A DNA stretch of 64,000 bases from Achromobacter kerstersii (GCF_902859595.1 NZ_CADIJQ010000013.1:62001-126000), one strand, 5' to 3'; shown: positions 24,054-33,497, counted from the first letter of the stretch. Numbers and translations: made by a program. The notes: a model not told the origin generated them from the sequence alone.

Positions 24054-25979
24054 TCAGGAAGACTTCCTCACGCGGAGGTACCACTCGCACAGCAGCCTGA
24101 CCTGCTTTTCCGTGTAGCCCTTTTCCACCATGCGATCCACGAAACTCTGGTGTTTCGACTTGTCCTCGGCCGAAGCCTTGGCGTTGAACGAAATCACCGG
24201 CAGCAGATCTTCCGTGTTCGAGAACATCTTCTTCTCGATCACTTCGCGCAGCTTTTCATAGCTGGTCCAGGTCGGGTTGCGGCCGTTGTTGTTGGCGCGC
24301 GCCCGCAGCACGAAGTTCACGATCTCGTTGCGGAAGTCCTTCGGGTTCGCAATACCCGCTGGCTTTTCAATCTTTTCCAGCTCGTCGTTCAACGCGCTGC
24401 GATCGAAGCTTTCACCGGTTTCAGGGTCGCGGAATTCCTCGTCCTGAATCCAGCAATCGGCAAACGTCACGTAGCGGTCGAAGATGTTCTGGCCGTACTC
24501 GGAATACGACTCCAGGTAAGCCGTCTGGATTTCCTTGCCGATGAACTCCGCGTAGCGCGGCGCCAGGAAGCCTTTGATGAACTCCAGGTAGCGGCGGCGA
24601 ATTTCTTCGGGGTAGTCCTCGCGGCCGATCCGTTGCTCAAGCACATACATCAGATGCACGGGGTTCGCGGCCACTTCCGTCTGGTCGTAGTTGAAGACGC
24701 TGGACAGGATCTTGTACGCGAAACGCGTCGACACCCCGTTCATGCCTTCGTCCGTACCGGCGTAGTCCTTGTATTCCTGCAAGGCCTTGGCCTTCGGGTC
24801 GACGTCCTTCAGGCTTTCGCCGTCGTACACGCGCAGCTTCGAATAGATGCTGGAGTTCTCGGGTTCCTTCAGGCGGGTCAGCACCGAAAATTGCGCCATC
24901 ATGTCCAGCGTTCCAGGTGCGCAAGGCGCCTTGGACAGCGAGCTGTGATGCAGCAGCTTTTCGTAGATGCGGACCTCTTCCGACACCTGCAAGCAATACG
25001 GCACCTTGACGATATAGATACGATCAAGGAACGCTTCGTTGTGCTTGTTGTTGCGGAAGGTCTGCCATTCGGACTCGTTCGAGTGAGCCAGAATCGCGCC
25101 GTTGAACGGAATCGCGGAGAAGCCCTCCGTGCCCTTGAAGTTGCCTTCCTGGGTGGCCGTCAACAGCGGATGCAGCATCTTGATCGGGGCCTTGAACATC
25201 TCCACGAACTCAAGCAAGCCTTGGTTCGCCAGGCACAGGCCGCCGGAATAGCTGTAGGCGTCCGGATCGTCTTGCGAATGGCGATCGAGTTTGCGGATGT
25301 CGACCTTACCCACCAGCGAAGAGATGTCCTGATTGTTCTCGTCGCCCGGCTCGGTCTTGGCGATGGCGATCTGACGCAGCACCGACGGGTTCAAGCGCAC
25401 GACACGGAACTGTGAAATGTCGCCGTCAAACTCCTTCAGGCGCTTGACCGCCCAAGGCGACATGATGCCCGTGAGGTAACGCCGCGGGATGCCATATTCC
25501 TTTTCAAGCGTGTCGCCGAAGCGTTCCGGATGGAACAGACCCAACGGCGATTCGTTGACCGGCGATCCCTTCAAGGCATAGATGGGATAGCTTTCCATCA
25601 GCGCCTTCAGCCGTTCCGCGATGGACGACTTGCCGCCGCCGACAGGGCCCAACAGATAGAGGATTTGTTTGCGCTCTTCCAGCCCCTGAGCGGCATGTTT
25701 GAAGAACGCGACGATCTGACCGATCACGTCCTCCATGCCGTAGAACTCCTGGAACGCCGGATAGCGCCGGATGGTCCGGTTGGAAAACAAGCGGGAAAGA
25801 CGTGGGTCGTTGCGCGTATCCACGGTTTCGGGTTCGCCGATCGCCGCCAGCATGCGCTCAGCGGGGCTGGCGTACGCCATGGGATCGCGTTTGGCGAGGT
25901 TCAGATATTCCTCAAGGGAAAGCTCTGACTCCTGCTCTCTTGCATACTGCGACTTGAAGCCTTCGACGATGTTTTGCAC
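24054..25979 (-). CDS. prkA: PrkA family serine protein kinase / AAA+ ATPase
   Basis: A 641-residue kinase (YeaG in E. coli). The AAA domain has Walker A GPVGGGKSS at 111-119 and a preceding KQILYLLG strand. The C-terminal PrkA kinase domain includes SPWAVKRLKEFDGDISQFRV upstream and ILAHSNESEWQTFRNNKHNE. The start is GTG at 25979 behind an excellent AGGAGG, so the unusual start codon is well supported. It heads the prkA-yeaH-spoVR operon. In enterobacteria this kinase is induced in nitrogen and carbon starvation; the upstream interval here shows no promoter I can assign with confidence. Confidence 0.95.
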   Translation of the reverse strand: MQNIVEGFKSQYAREQESELSLEEYLNLAKRDPMAYASPAERMLAAIGEPETVDTRNDPRLSRLFSNRTIRRYPAFQEFYGMEDVIGQIVAFFKHAAQGLEERKQILYLLGPVGGGKSSIAERLKALMESYPIYALKGSPVNESPLGLFHPERFGDTLEKEYGIPRRYLTGIMSPWAVKRLKEFDGDISQFRVVRLNPSVLRQIAIAKTEPGDENNQDISSLVGKVDIRKLDRHSQDDPDAYSYSGGLCLANQGLLEFVEMFKAPIKMLHPLLTATQEGNFKGTEGFSAIPFNGAILAHSNESEWQTFRNNKHNEAFLDRIYIVKVPYCLQVSEEVRIYEKLLHHSSLSKAPCAPGTLDMMAQFSVLTRLKEPENSSIYSKLRVYDGESLKDVDPKAKALQEYKDYAGTDEGMNGVSTRFAYKILSSVFNYDQTEVAANPVHLMYVLEQRIGREDYPEEIRRRYLEFIKGFLAPRYAEFIGKEIQTAYLESYSEYGQNIFDRYVTFADCWIQDEEFRDPETGESFDRSALNDELEKIEKPAGIANPKDFRNEIVNFVLRARANNNGRNPTWTSYEKLREVIEKKMFSNTEDLLPVISFNAKASAEDKSKHQSFVDRMVEKGYTEKQVRLLCEWYLRVRKSS

Positions 25980-26730
25980 GGAAACCTCCTACAACACGCG
26001 AAAAATTCAGCACATCCCTACGTGTCCCCATTGTGCCTTAGTGCTTGCGCTTTACTAGACAAACTCGCGATAAGCACTGTCGGCCAGGTGTTATGTTGCT
26101 TTCGCCACACATCATCCATGAAGCACGTTGGGGCCTTTTCCATTTAGGCTGCATCCGGCGGACACAAGTTCCGTCAGGGAATGCAACTTACGTGAATAAG
26201 TTAACTCGCACGCCTTCAGCTTATCGCTATGGCACGCACGCCTGGTGCGGCCGCACATGAAATGGTCAGCAATGATTTGAAGGGATGAGCGATATCCCGG
26301 TGGATTCTTATGATTCGGGCGTTAACCCGATGCGCCCGCTATGCGATGGCAGCGGACGGTCTGAACGGCCCCTTGGGATTGCGTTCAGCAGCGTGCCGGT
26401 TCGGTTGTGAAAAAGCGCCGATATCGCGGCACGGGAATCCGTGGTGACGAGGGCGCGTGGCACTTTGCGGTGATGGCCGTAAGCACGTATCGCCAAGTCA
26501 TGGGCCTATGCTAAAGCCAATTGACCGTTTTGTGGCAATTCATTTGGCACATCACCCAAAATAGTGATACGGATTTTCATCATGAAAATTCGCGCGTGTG
26601 AATCGCTCGCAAACTTGATGCAATTGCCACGTTGAATACGACGCGAATCATCCACAACACGACATGCAATCACTGAATTAGCAGCCGATGAAGCAGAGTG
26701 CTAGCATCTCTCGCTTTCTGACTACACACC
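25980..26730. other. long intergenic interval upstream of prkA without a convincing gene
   Basis: About 750 bp, clearly more AT-rich than the surroundings, especially 26500-26700. Short open frames occur, but none has a ribosome-binding site with protein-like composition. Visible structures are the palindrome ATTTTCA-TCA-TGAAAAT at 26573-26589 and a distant inverted pair GTGGCAATT (26531-26539) / AATTGCCAC (26623-26631). It probably holds divergent regulatory sequence for prkA and the DUF3142 operon; an unrecognised small RNA is possible. Confidence 0.6.
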
Positions 26731-26745
26731 TTGATTCGCAGCGTC

Positions 26746-27999
26746 ATGTTGCTTCGCTTGTGGCACGCATTCGGCTTGACCAGGAACCGCGCATTGCCTG
26801 CGGCCAGACTCACCGCCGCCGCAGCTTTCGCCATGGTTTTGATGGCGCTGGGAGCTTGCGGGAAGCCACTTCCAGACCTGCCGAATGATGCGTACGTATG
26901 GCAACGGCGTTGGACGCCGGCGGTGCAGGAAGCGCTGGCGGCAAGTGCAGATGCCGTGCGAACCTGGCGCGTGCTGATCGCCGAGATGAGCGCTGGCGGC
27001 AGATGGATCGATGCCCGGCCTGACGTGAATGCGCTGGCGGCGTCACAAAAACCGGCGGTGATGGTGTTGCGTTTGGATGGACGCGTCGATGCGCTGAACG
27101 TTGACGAAACGTTGGTGCGAATTGCCGCGACAACCCTGGCCTGGCGCGCAGCCGGCGTGCCGCTGGCCGGTGTTGAAATCGATTACGACTGCGCAACATC
27201 GAAGCTTGCGGCCTATCGCGGCTTTCTGACGGCGTTGAAAAACCGCCTTGAACCAGGCACGCCGCTATCAATTACCGCCTTGCCAACATGGTTAAACAGC
27301 CCCGATCTCGACGCCTTACTGAAGGTGCCCGATGAGTCGGTGTTGCAGGTTCACGCCGTACTGAACCCGACACAAGGCTTGTTTGACGCCAAGCGCGCAC
27401 AGGCGTGGATCAGCGCTTTTGCCGGCCGCACGCAGCGCCCTTGGCGGATTGCATTGCCAACGTATGGCAGCCGTGTCTCGTGGGATGACGACGGCAACAT
27501 CATCGCAATCGAAAGCGAACGGCCCACGTTGACCACCGCAACCCGCGCCAGCGAACTCGTCGCCGCGCCCGCTGCCATGGCGGCTTTTGCCGAGCAGATC
27601 CGCCAGGATCGGCCCGCGGGATTGGCCGGCATGGTCTGGTTTCGCCTGCCCACCGCACTCGACGAACGCGCATGGAGCCTGGCGACGTGGCGCGCGGTAT
27701 TGACGCGCCAATCATTGCAAGCGGAGCTTAACGTCTTCGCCCAACGCGCCACAACCGCGGGGACGTTTGACCTGGTGTTGTCCAACACCGGCAATGCCGA
27801 TGCCACGCTTCCCTTCACTATCCGTTGGGACGGCGTTTGCCGCGCCGCCGACGGCATCAATGGTTACACGCTTGAGCAAGACAACGCCGGCTGGTATCTG
27901 CGTCGTGCGCATGACGGCCTGCTGCGCGCCGGCAGCCTGCGCAATATCGGCTGGATACGCTGCGACACGCCACCCACCACTTTCCATGCAAAACCGTAA
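26746..27999 (+). CDS. DUF3142 domain lipoprotein, function unknown
   Basis: An exported protein of 417 residues. After a basic N-terminus (MLLRLWHAFGLTRNR) a hydrophobic stretch ends in lipobox-like ALGAC, so it is probably a lipoprotein. The DUF3142 core includes DAYVWQRRWTPAVQEAL, GVEIDYDCATSKLAAYRGFL, SITALPTWLNSPDLDALL and GLAGMVWFRLPT. The EIDYD strand end and the beta-alpha spacing resemble a TIM-barrel glycosidase active site, but activity is unproven. A TTG at 26731 is an alternative start. The gene overlaps the next by 14 bp, implying a co-translated pair. Confidence 0.8.
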   Translation: MLLRLWHAFGLTRNRALPAARLTAAAAFAMVLMALGACGKPLPDLPNDAYVWQRRWTPAVQEALAASADAVRTWRVLIAEMSAGGRWIDARPDVNALAASQKPAVMVLRLDGRVDALNVDETLVRIAATTLAWRAAGVPLAGVEIDYDCATSKLAAYRGFLTALKNRLEPGTPLSITALPTWLNSPDLDALLKVPDESVLQVHAVLNPTQGLFDAKRAQAWISAFAGRTQRPWRIALPTYGSRVSWDDDGNIIAIESERPTLTTATRASELVAAPAAMAAFAEQIRQDRPAGLAGMVWFRLPTALDERAWSLATWRAVLTRQSLQAELNVFAQRATTAGTFDLVLSNTGNADATLPFTIRWDGVCRAADGINGYTLEQDNAGWYLRRAHDGLLRAGSLRNIGWIRCDTPPTTFHAKP

Positions 28000-30547
28000 A
28001 ACCATCGCTCGAATTGCCCTGTTGACCTGCGCCATCGGCGCTGGAATCGTCGTTGCCTGCGGGCCGGACTTTCCGGCGCAGTTGCTGGACGACCGCGCGG
28101 GCACGCTACGCAGCACGCCTGCCAATTCGTTCAGTTATGAGGCATCGCGCTTGGTGGTGCCGGCTGACGCGATACGCGCTCAGGAATTACGAACGCTGCC
28201 TGGCGGCAACGATAGGCAGGACGCCATTCCCGAAGACTTCGATCCCGCGCTGAGCCCCGCGCAGCGCGCCACCGTGCGCGCGATGCGGCAATTGCCGGAC
28301 GGCGATCAGGCTTATGCGGCGGGCGCCACGCTGCCAGAGGCCGTGCGTTTATATACCGCTGCCGCCGTCGATATCCTTGCTGCCGCGAACGACGAGACCG
28401 ACGTGGCCGTATCCCGCGCCAGAGCACGCCTGCACGCGATTCTTGCGCTGCCGGGCAACGAAGGCGCTGCGCGCAGCGTCTGGGCTACCTACATGCTGGC
28501 CGAGCTGGAAAATGGCGCATCAGCCGCAATGCCCGTCGACGCCACGCCTCCGGGGCCGGCTTCTGCCGCTTCTGCCGCTGCTGCCGCTGCTGCCGCTTAT
28601 GCCCGCGTCCGCCAATTGGCGCGAGACGGCGCGCCTGACCCGTGGGGACTCGCCATCGCCAGCTTTGGCCAAGAGGCACGCGGCTTGCTGAGGGGCTCGC
28701 AAGGAGGCTGCACGTACGAGGATTTCCAGTCAGCCACCTCGTGCGCGGACGCCATTCCTGCCACAGCGTTGAAGCATGCTATCCAGCTGTATGCCGAGCA
28801 GGCCGCGCGGGGCTCCAGCAGCGGGCAGGCATCACTGCGCCTGATTGCGAGCTGGGCGTTGAACGCGCCTGCCCGTGCCGTCCGGCTGATCGACGACCCG
28901 GTCTCGCAACGCTTGCTGGTGGCCTATGCGCTGGCGCGGGTGGGCGACATCGTCGACGGCAATCCCGACAGCGCCTATGACATTTTCGCCACGTATGAAG
29001 TGAACGGCCAACGGGGTTATGCAGATGCGGCCGCGTTGGCAGGCAGGGGAAATGTGACGCCCAACCCGGCGTTGCAGGTCCTTGCCACCGCGCTGGCCAA
29101 GCAGGATGTGAGCAGGATTCAGAACGCGGATCGCGTGGCCGCGTTAGCGTATCGGGTCGGTCGCTATGACCTGGCGCAACCGCTAGCCGAGCGTCTGGAC
29201 ACCCCGCTAGCTTGGTGGATTCGCGCCAAACTGGCGATCCGTCGGGGAGACATGGCCGCCGCGGCGCAAGCCTACGCACGCGCCGCAAGCAGCTTTCCGA
29301 ACGCCGACGAGCACAGCATCGACGCCCCCGGCATCGCCCGGCTAACGGCCGAGCGTGGCGTGTTGGCGCTGTCGCGCGGCCAGTACGTCGAAGCGCTGGA
29401 CTTGCTGCTGCACGCCAACGATCCGTCTGCTGCCGACTTGCCAGAAGGGGGTTGGCTCCAGTCGCCCTATTGGAACGACGCGGCGTATGTGGCCGAGCGC
29501 GTGCTGACGGTAGATGAGCTCAAGCATTACGTGGATCAGCACGTGCCCGCATCCGCCATGCCGGCCACCCCGCCGGGCTTTCTGCAATTCGACTACCAGC
29601 GCTTCTACGAGTGGGCGGTGAAGCACCCCATTCCCGATGGCGACCGCCTGCGCCTGCTGCTCGCGCGCCGTCTGATGCGAGAAGGCCGCATGGACCAGGC
29701 GCTGGCTTACTTTCCCTCGGACGCGGATGCCCGCTTCGCGGATCTCACCGATGATGCGGCCGGTGTCTGGCGCGTTAGGCCTTCCAGCCGCCACCAAAAG
29801 GTCGAGGAGTACATTGCAGCCCTTCACAAAGCGGGCAACGCATGGGGCCGGACAGCACGGGCCGAAGCCTGGTTTACCGCCGCGCGCCTCGCGCGCCGCA
29901 ATGGCTTGGAGATCATGGGTTACGAACAGGACCCCGATTTCGCGGTGTATGACGGCAACTACACCTACGGCGCGGGCCGCAGCCCCGAACCCTGGCGCCA
30001 GTCGGCCGGGGCCGACGCCAGTCAGACGCCGGATACACCCGCCCAACGCGCCGAGGCGGCCTTGCCGGGTCCGCTGGTCACGCCCGAAGAACGGCAACGA
30101 TTCGCCGCCAGCGAAGCGCGCCCCTATGCCCGCTTTCACTATCGCCAGATCGCGGCCGACCACGCGCTGCAAGCGGCCGGGCAATTGCCAAACCGCTCCC
30201 AAGCTTTCGCTGCCGTGCTTTGCCAAGGGGCGCGCTACATCATCGACGACTCGCCCGACCGCGCCTCGGCAATCTATCTGCGGTATGTGAATCAAGGCGC
30301 CCAGGTGCCGTTCAGCGGCACGTTCGGCCGCGAGTGCGCCGAGCCTGATTTCCGGGCGGCCGCGTGGTTCCACTACACACAAGCCTGGAAGGCATGGGAA
30401 CGCTTACGGCGCGATCATGCCGGCTTGCTGCTTGCGGTGGGCCTGTTGGCGATTATTGCGGGCGGGGGATGCGTGTTTGCCTGGCGCATGCCTAAACGCA
30501 CCCCCAAGCGCACCGCCAAGCCAACACACGAGAAAACGCAGGCCTAG
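27986..30547 (+). CDS. large lipoprotein with C-terminal membrane anchor, function unknown
   Basis: An 853-residue protein starting at ATG 27986, inside the end of the DUF3142 gene. The signal has lipobox-like IVVAC (about 21-25). The body is rich in helical repeats of Ala-rich pairs (LAQPLAERLDTPLAWWIRAK, then RRGDMAAAAQAYARAAS), suggesting a TPR or Sel1-like solenoid. A low-complexity Ala run (SAASAAAAAAAAYARV, near residue 200) is coded by GCTGCC repeats. A predicted TM segment near the C-terminus (LLLAVGLLAIIAGGGCVFAW) is followed by a Lys-rich tail. I do not recognise the family; the invariant pairing with DUF3142 would need checking. Confidence 0.72.
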   Translation: MQNRKTIARIALLTCAIGAGIVVACGPDFPAQLLDDRAGTLRSTPANSFSYEASRLVVPADAIRAQELRTLPGGNDRQDAIPEDFDPALSPAQRATVRAMRQLPDGDQAYAAGATLPEAVRLYTAAAVDILAAANDETDVAVSRARARLHAILALPGNEGAARSVWATYMLAELENGASAAMPVDATPPGPASAASAAAAAAAAYARVRQLARDGAPDPWGLAIASFGQEARGLLRGSQGGCTYEDFQSATSCADAIPATALKHAIQLYAEQAARGSSSGQASLRLIASWALNAPARAVRLIDDPVSQRLLVAYALARVGDIVDGNPDSAYDIFATYEVNGQRGYADAAALAGRGNVTPNPALQVLATALAKQDVSRIQNADRVAALAYRVGRYDLAQPLAERLDTPLAWWIRAKLAIRRGDMAAAAQAYARAASSFPNADEHSIDAPGIARLTAERGVLALSRGQYVEALDLLLHANDPSAADLPEGGWLQSPYWNDAAYVAERVLTVDELKHYVDQHVPASAMPATPPGFLQFDYQRFYEWAVKHPIPDGDRLRLLLARRLMREGRMDQALAYFPSDADARFADLTDDAAGVWRVRPSSRHQKVEEYIAALHKAGNAWGRTARAEAWFTAARLARRNGLEIMGYEQDPDFAVYDGNYTYGAGRSPEPWRQSAGADASQTPDTPAQRAEAALPGPLVTPEERQRFAASEARPYARFHYRQIAADHALQAAGQLPNRSQAFAAVLCQGARYIIDDSPDRASAIYLRYVNQGAQVPFSGTFGRECAEPDFRAAAWFHYTQAWKAWERLRRDHAGLLLAVGLLAIIAGGGCVFAWRMPKRTPKRTAKPTHEKTQA

Positions 30548-31695
30548 GTCAGCGCCGGCAACGCCACGCGCTGCATGAGTTGCTGCCACGTGCCTGCGAC
30601 CCGGGCACGCAGGCGCAGGTCCGCCCCCACGCGCGCCGTGTCGATGAATTCGTATCGGCGCGCCGCATCCAGATGTTCGAGCATCGGCAACCGCACCATT
30701 CCCGCGGCGTCACCCAGCAGCACCGGCGCCAGATACAGCAGCAGCTCATCCACGCATCCAGAGGCCACCAGCGCGCCGCTCAATCCCGCGCCGGCCTCGA
30801 CATGCACCTCGTTGAACTGCTCTTTTGCGAACCAGTCCATCATGCCGGGCAAGTCCACGCGGCCTGGCTCCTGGCCAGGCAGGACGACGACTCGGGCATT
30901 CTTGTCGGCCAGCCGTACGGCTTTGGCGGCATCTTCACGGGCCGTAAACAGGATGACTTCCGCGCCGTCAAACAGGCGAGCGTCCTCGGGAATCTCGAAG
31001 CGGCCATCCACGACCGCTTTGCGCGGTTGGCGCGGCGTGTCCACCCCGCGCACGTTGAGTTGCGGATCGTCTTTCAGGACGGTGCCCATGCCGGTCAGCA
31101 CCACGCAGCTGCGCGCACGCCAGCGGTGGCCATCCACGCGGGCCTCGGGGCCGGTAATCCATTGAGACATGCCGTTATGCAGGGCGCTGCGGCCATCAAG
31201 CGACGCCGCCATCTTCATCCACACCCAGGGCAAGCCGCGGCTCATCCGCGAAATGAAGCCGGCATTGATGGCCAAGGCCTCTTCGGCGCACACACCGGTT
31301 GTCACCTCGATGCCGGCGGCGCGCAAACGGGCCAGCCCCTGCCCGTTGACCAACGGATTCGGGTCGCCAATGGCCACGACGACTCGCGCGGGTTTGGCGG
31401 CCAGCACCGCATCCACGCACGGCGGCGTGCGGCCAAAATGGCTGCACGGTTCCAGGGTGACGTACATCGTGGCCCCCTGAACCGCTTCCTGGCGGGCCTG
31501 AGCGTCCCGCAGGGCGCAGACTTCGGCGTGCGGCCCGCCGGGGGGCTGCGTAGCACCCTCGCCCAGCACGCGCCCATCGCGCACGATGACGCATCCCACA
31601 CGGGGGTTGGGCGCGGTGGTGTAGAGCACGCTTTCGGCCAGCGCCAGGGCGCGTCGCATCCAGAAGATATCGTCGGGTTCGCTTGGGGTCGTCAT
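30544..31695 (-). CDS. ribD: riboflavin biosynthesis bifunctional deaminase/reductase
   Basis: Deaminates and then reduces the pyrimidine intermediate of riboflavin synthesis. It has 383 residues from the ATG at 31695. The deaminase domain has the zinc motif PHAE in GATQPPGGPHAEVCALRDAQ and the two-Cys motif LEPCSHFGRTPPCVDAV. The reductase domain starts at PWVWMKMAASLDGRSALHNG and contains ARSCVVLTGMGTVLKDDPQL and VHVEAGAGLSGALVASGCVD. Its stop codon overlaps that of the convergent lipoprotein gene in the shared sequence CTAG (30544-30547). nrdR, glyA and other rib genes are not in the same operon here. Confidence 0.95.
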   Translation of the reverse strand: MTTPSEPDDIFWMRRALALAESVLYTTAPNPRVGCVIVRDGRVLGEGATQPPGGPHAEVCALRDAQARQEAVQGATMYVTLEPCSHFGRTPPCVDAVLAAKPARVVVAIGDPNPLVNGQGLARLRAAGIEVTTGVCAEEALAINAGFISRMSRGLPWVWMKMAASLDGRSALHNGMSQWITGPEARVDGHRWRARSCVVLTGMGTVLKDDPQLNVRGVDTPRQPRKAVVDGRFEIPEDARLFDGAEVILFTAREDAAKAVRLADKNARVVVLPGQEPGRVDLPGMMDWFAKEQFNEVHVEAGAGLSGALVASGCVDELLLYLAPVLLGDAAGMVRLPMLEHLDAARRYEFIDTARVGADLRLRARVAGTWQQLMQRVALPALT

Positions 31696-31874
31696 GGCAG
31701 GAATTGTATGTCCGGGCCTGGATGACGTGGTGCAACCCGGCGCTGCCGGAAGGGGTATGCTCACCGAATGTCCGTTTTGGGCCGCCAGGTGGCTTGGGAC
31801 GATCTCGCGCGGGCGGGACTTCCGTTTCAGAATAGCGCTACACCTGCTGATATCCCAGGCCCGGAGGCCGAAAC

Positions 31875-32438
31875 ATGAAACAAGCACTGATCGTCATCGA
31901 CGTACAAGATTCCTTCCGGCAACGTCCGTTTTGGGATGAAACCGAGTATCCGGCTTTTGTGGAACAGATCCAGGGGCTGATTGATTCGGCAACGGCCCAA
32001 GGCATTCCGGTGCTTCAGGTGTTCCACATCAGCCCATCCACAGACCCCGCCAACCCGTTCTCGCTGGCTTCAGGCCACGTCAAGACGCTTGAAGAAGTGC
32101 GCATTGCGCCCGCCGCCGTGTTCCACAAAACGGTGCATTCCTCGCTGTACGCCAAAGACGCCAACGGCGCGACGCTGCATGATTGGCTGCGCGACAACGG
32201 CATCGAAGGCATCATCGTCAGCGGCATTCGCACTGAACAGTGCTGCGAAACCACGTCGCGGCACGCCAGCGACGCCGGCTTCAAAGTCGTGTTTCCCACC
32301 GACGCCACGCTGACCTTCGCCATGCAAAGCCCGTCAGGCAAGCACTACACGCCCGCCGAAATCCGCGACCACACCGAACTTGTGCTGCAAGGCCGCTTTG
32401 CCCGCATCGTGCGCGCCGCCGACGCGCTGGCCGCTTGA
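31875..32438 (+). CDS. isochorismatase-fold cysteine hydrolase
   Basis: A cytoplasmic hydrolase of 187 residues. The catalytic triad of the family is visible as D9 (ALIVIDVQDSF), K85 (AVFHKTVHSS) and C123 (GIRTEQCCETTSRHASDAGF). A cis-peptide region precedes the Cys as in nicotinamidases and related amidases. The substrate is not inferable. It is followed after 16 bp by a GlxA-type regulator gene, so the two probably form an operon in which the regulator controls or responds to an amide-related catabolite. Confidence 0.88.
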   Translation: MKQALIVIDVQDSFRQRPFWDETEYPAFVEQIQGLIDSATAQGIPVLQVFHISPSTDPANPFSLASGHVKTLEEVRIAPAAVFHKTVHSSLYAKDANGATLHDWLRDNGIEGIIVSGIRTEQCCETTSRHASDAGFKVVFPTDATLTFAMQSPSGKHYTPAEIRDHTELVLQGRFARIVRAADALAA

Positions 32439-32454
32439 CCCATCGGAAAGCCGC

Positions 32455-33417
32455 ATGATTCCCGTGTACTTTGTGCTGCCGCGGGGCATCGTTCTGCTGG
32501 ACCTTGCCGGCCCGGCAGAGGCTTTCCGGGTGGCCAACAAGCTGTGTCCCGGCACGTTCGAGCAACATTTCTGCGGCCCGTCGAAAGAGGTGGAAAGCGG
32601 CATTCCCGGGCTGCATCTGGCGCACATTCAGCCGCTGCCTGCCGCCTTGCCGCCACAGGCGCTTGTCATTATTTCCGGCGTGGTGGGTAAACACACCCGG
32701 CTGGACGACCCCGACGCCCACGCCATCATCGACTGGCTGGCCCAGCGCCATCCCGCAGACGAGTTCACGCTGATGACGGTCTGCGCGGGCGCGCTATTCG
32801 CGGCATCGGCCGGGCTGACGCGGCAACGCGACTGCACCACCCACCATTCCTGCCTGGAACAACTGGCCAGCATCGACCCCAGCGCCCGCGTGCACGACAA
32901 CCGCATCTTTGTTGAAGATGGCAACCTGGTCAGCAGCGCCGGCATCACGGCCGGCATCGATCTGGCGCTACATATGGTGTCGCGCCATTGCGGGCCGCGC
33001 GTCGCCAGTGAGGTCGCGCGCGACATGGTGGTCTATCAGCGCCGCGCAGGCACGGATTCCACGTTGTCGCCCTGGCTCGAGCACCGCAGCCACATGCACC
33101 CCGGCGTGCATCGGGTGCAGGACGCCGTGGTGCGCAACCCGGCCGCGCCGTGGTCCGCGCAATCGCTGGCAGACCAGGCGCACACCAGCGCCCGCCACCT
33201 GACGCGGCTGTTTCGCGAACACGCCGGCTGCACGCCGATGGATTACCTGTATCAAATCCGCGTGGCGCTGGCGCGCGACCTGCTGCGCGAAACCCGCTTG
33301 GACCTGGAGCGCGTGGCGGAAAAATCCGGCTTTGGCTCGGCGCAGCACATGCGCCGCGTTTGGCGCAAATTTCAGCCGCTTACGCCCAGCCTGGCGCGGT
33401 CGGCTCCCATGCAATAA
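32455..33417 (+). CDS. GlxA-type AraC-family transcriptional regulator (DJ-1/PfpI sensor domain)
   Basis: A 320-residue regulator from the ATG at 32455, preceded by CGGAAAG. The N-terminal half is a DJ-1/PfpI amidotransferase-like domain (VLPRGIVLLDLAGPAEAFRV, with Cys in LMTVCAGALFAASAGL). The C-terminal half is an AraC double HTH (SLADQAHTSARHLTRLFREH, then DLERVAEKSGFGSAQHMRRV). This family often controls neighbouring amine or amide catabolic genes, consistent with the hydrolase gene immediately upstream. Confidence 0.92.
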   Translation: MIPVYFVLPRGIVLLDLAGPAEAFRVANKLCPGTFEQHFCGPSKEVESGIPGLHLAHIQPLPAALPPQALVIISGVVGKHTRLDDPDAHAIIDWLAQRHPADEFTLMTVCAGALFAASAGLTRQRDCTTHHSCLEQLASIDPSARVHDNRIFVEDGNLVSSAGITAGIDLALHMVSRHCGPRVASEVARDMVVYQRRAGTDSTLSPWLEHRSHMHPGVHRVQDAVVRNPAAPWSAQSLADQAHTSARHLTRLFREHAGCTPMDYLYQIRVALARDLLRETRLDLERVAEKSGFGSAQHMRRVWRKFQPLTPSLARSAPMQ

Positions 33418-33445
33418 CGGCGCCACGGCACCCGAGCCAAAACGA

Positions 33446-33469
33446 ATAACGGCGCCTCGGCGCCGTTAT
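33446..33469. terminator. hairpin between the convergent GlxA-type gene and nrdR
   Basis: An 11-bp inverted repeat ATAACGGCGCC / GGCGCCGTTAT with a 2-nt centre, so the effective loop is a little larger. Minus-strand flank is TCGTTTTGG, plus-strand flank GTTCC. It probably serves nrdR best. Confidence 0.65.
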
Positions 33470-33497
33470 GTTCCTGCCAAAGGCCCAGCCGGGGCTT

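Noticed and set aside
26070-26081. The 12-mer ATAAGCACTGTC also found at 11351-11362 by the nadC operator
   Set aside because: A shared 12-mer is expected many times by chance in 64 kb. The second copy lacks the dyad, so it is not a second operator.
26286-26411. Possible 41-codon ORF in the prkA upstream interval
   Set aside because: A GAAGGG stretch abuts the ATG directly, leaving no spacing for a ribosome-binding site, and the composition is not convincing.
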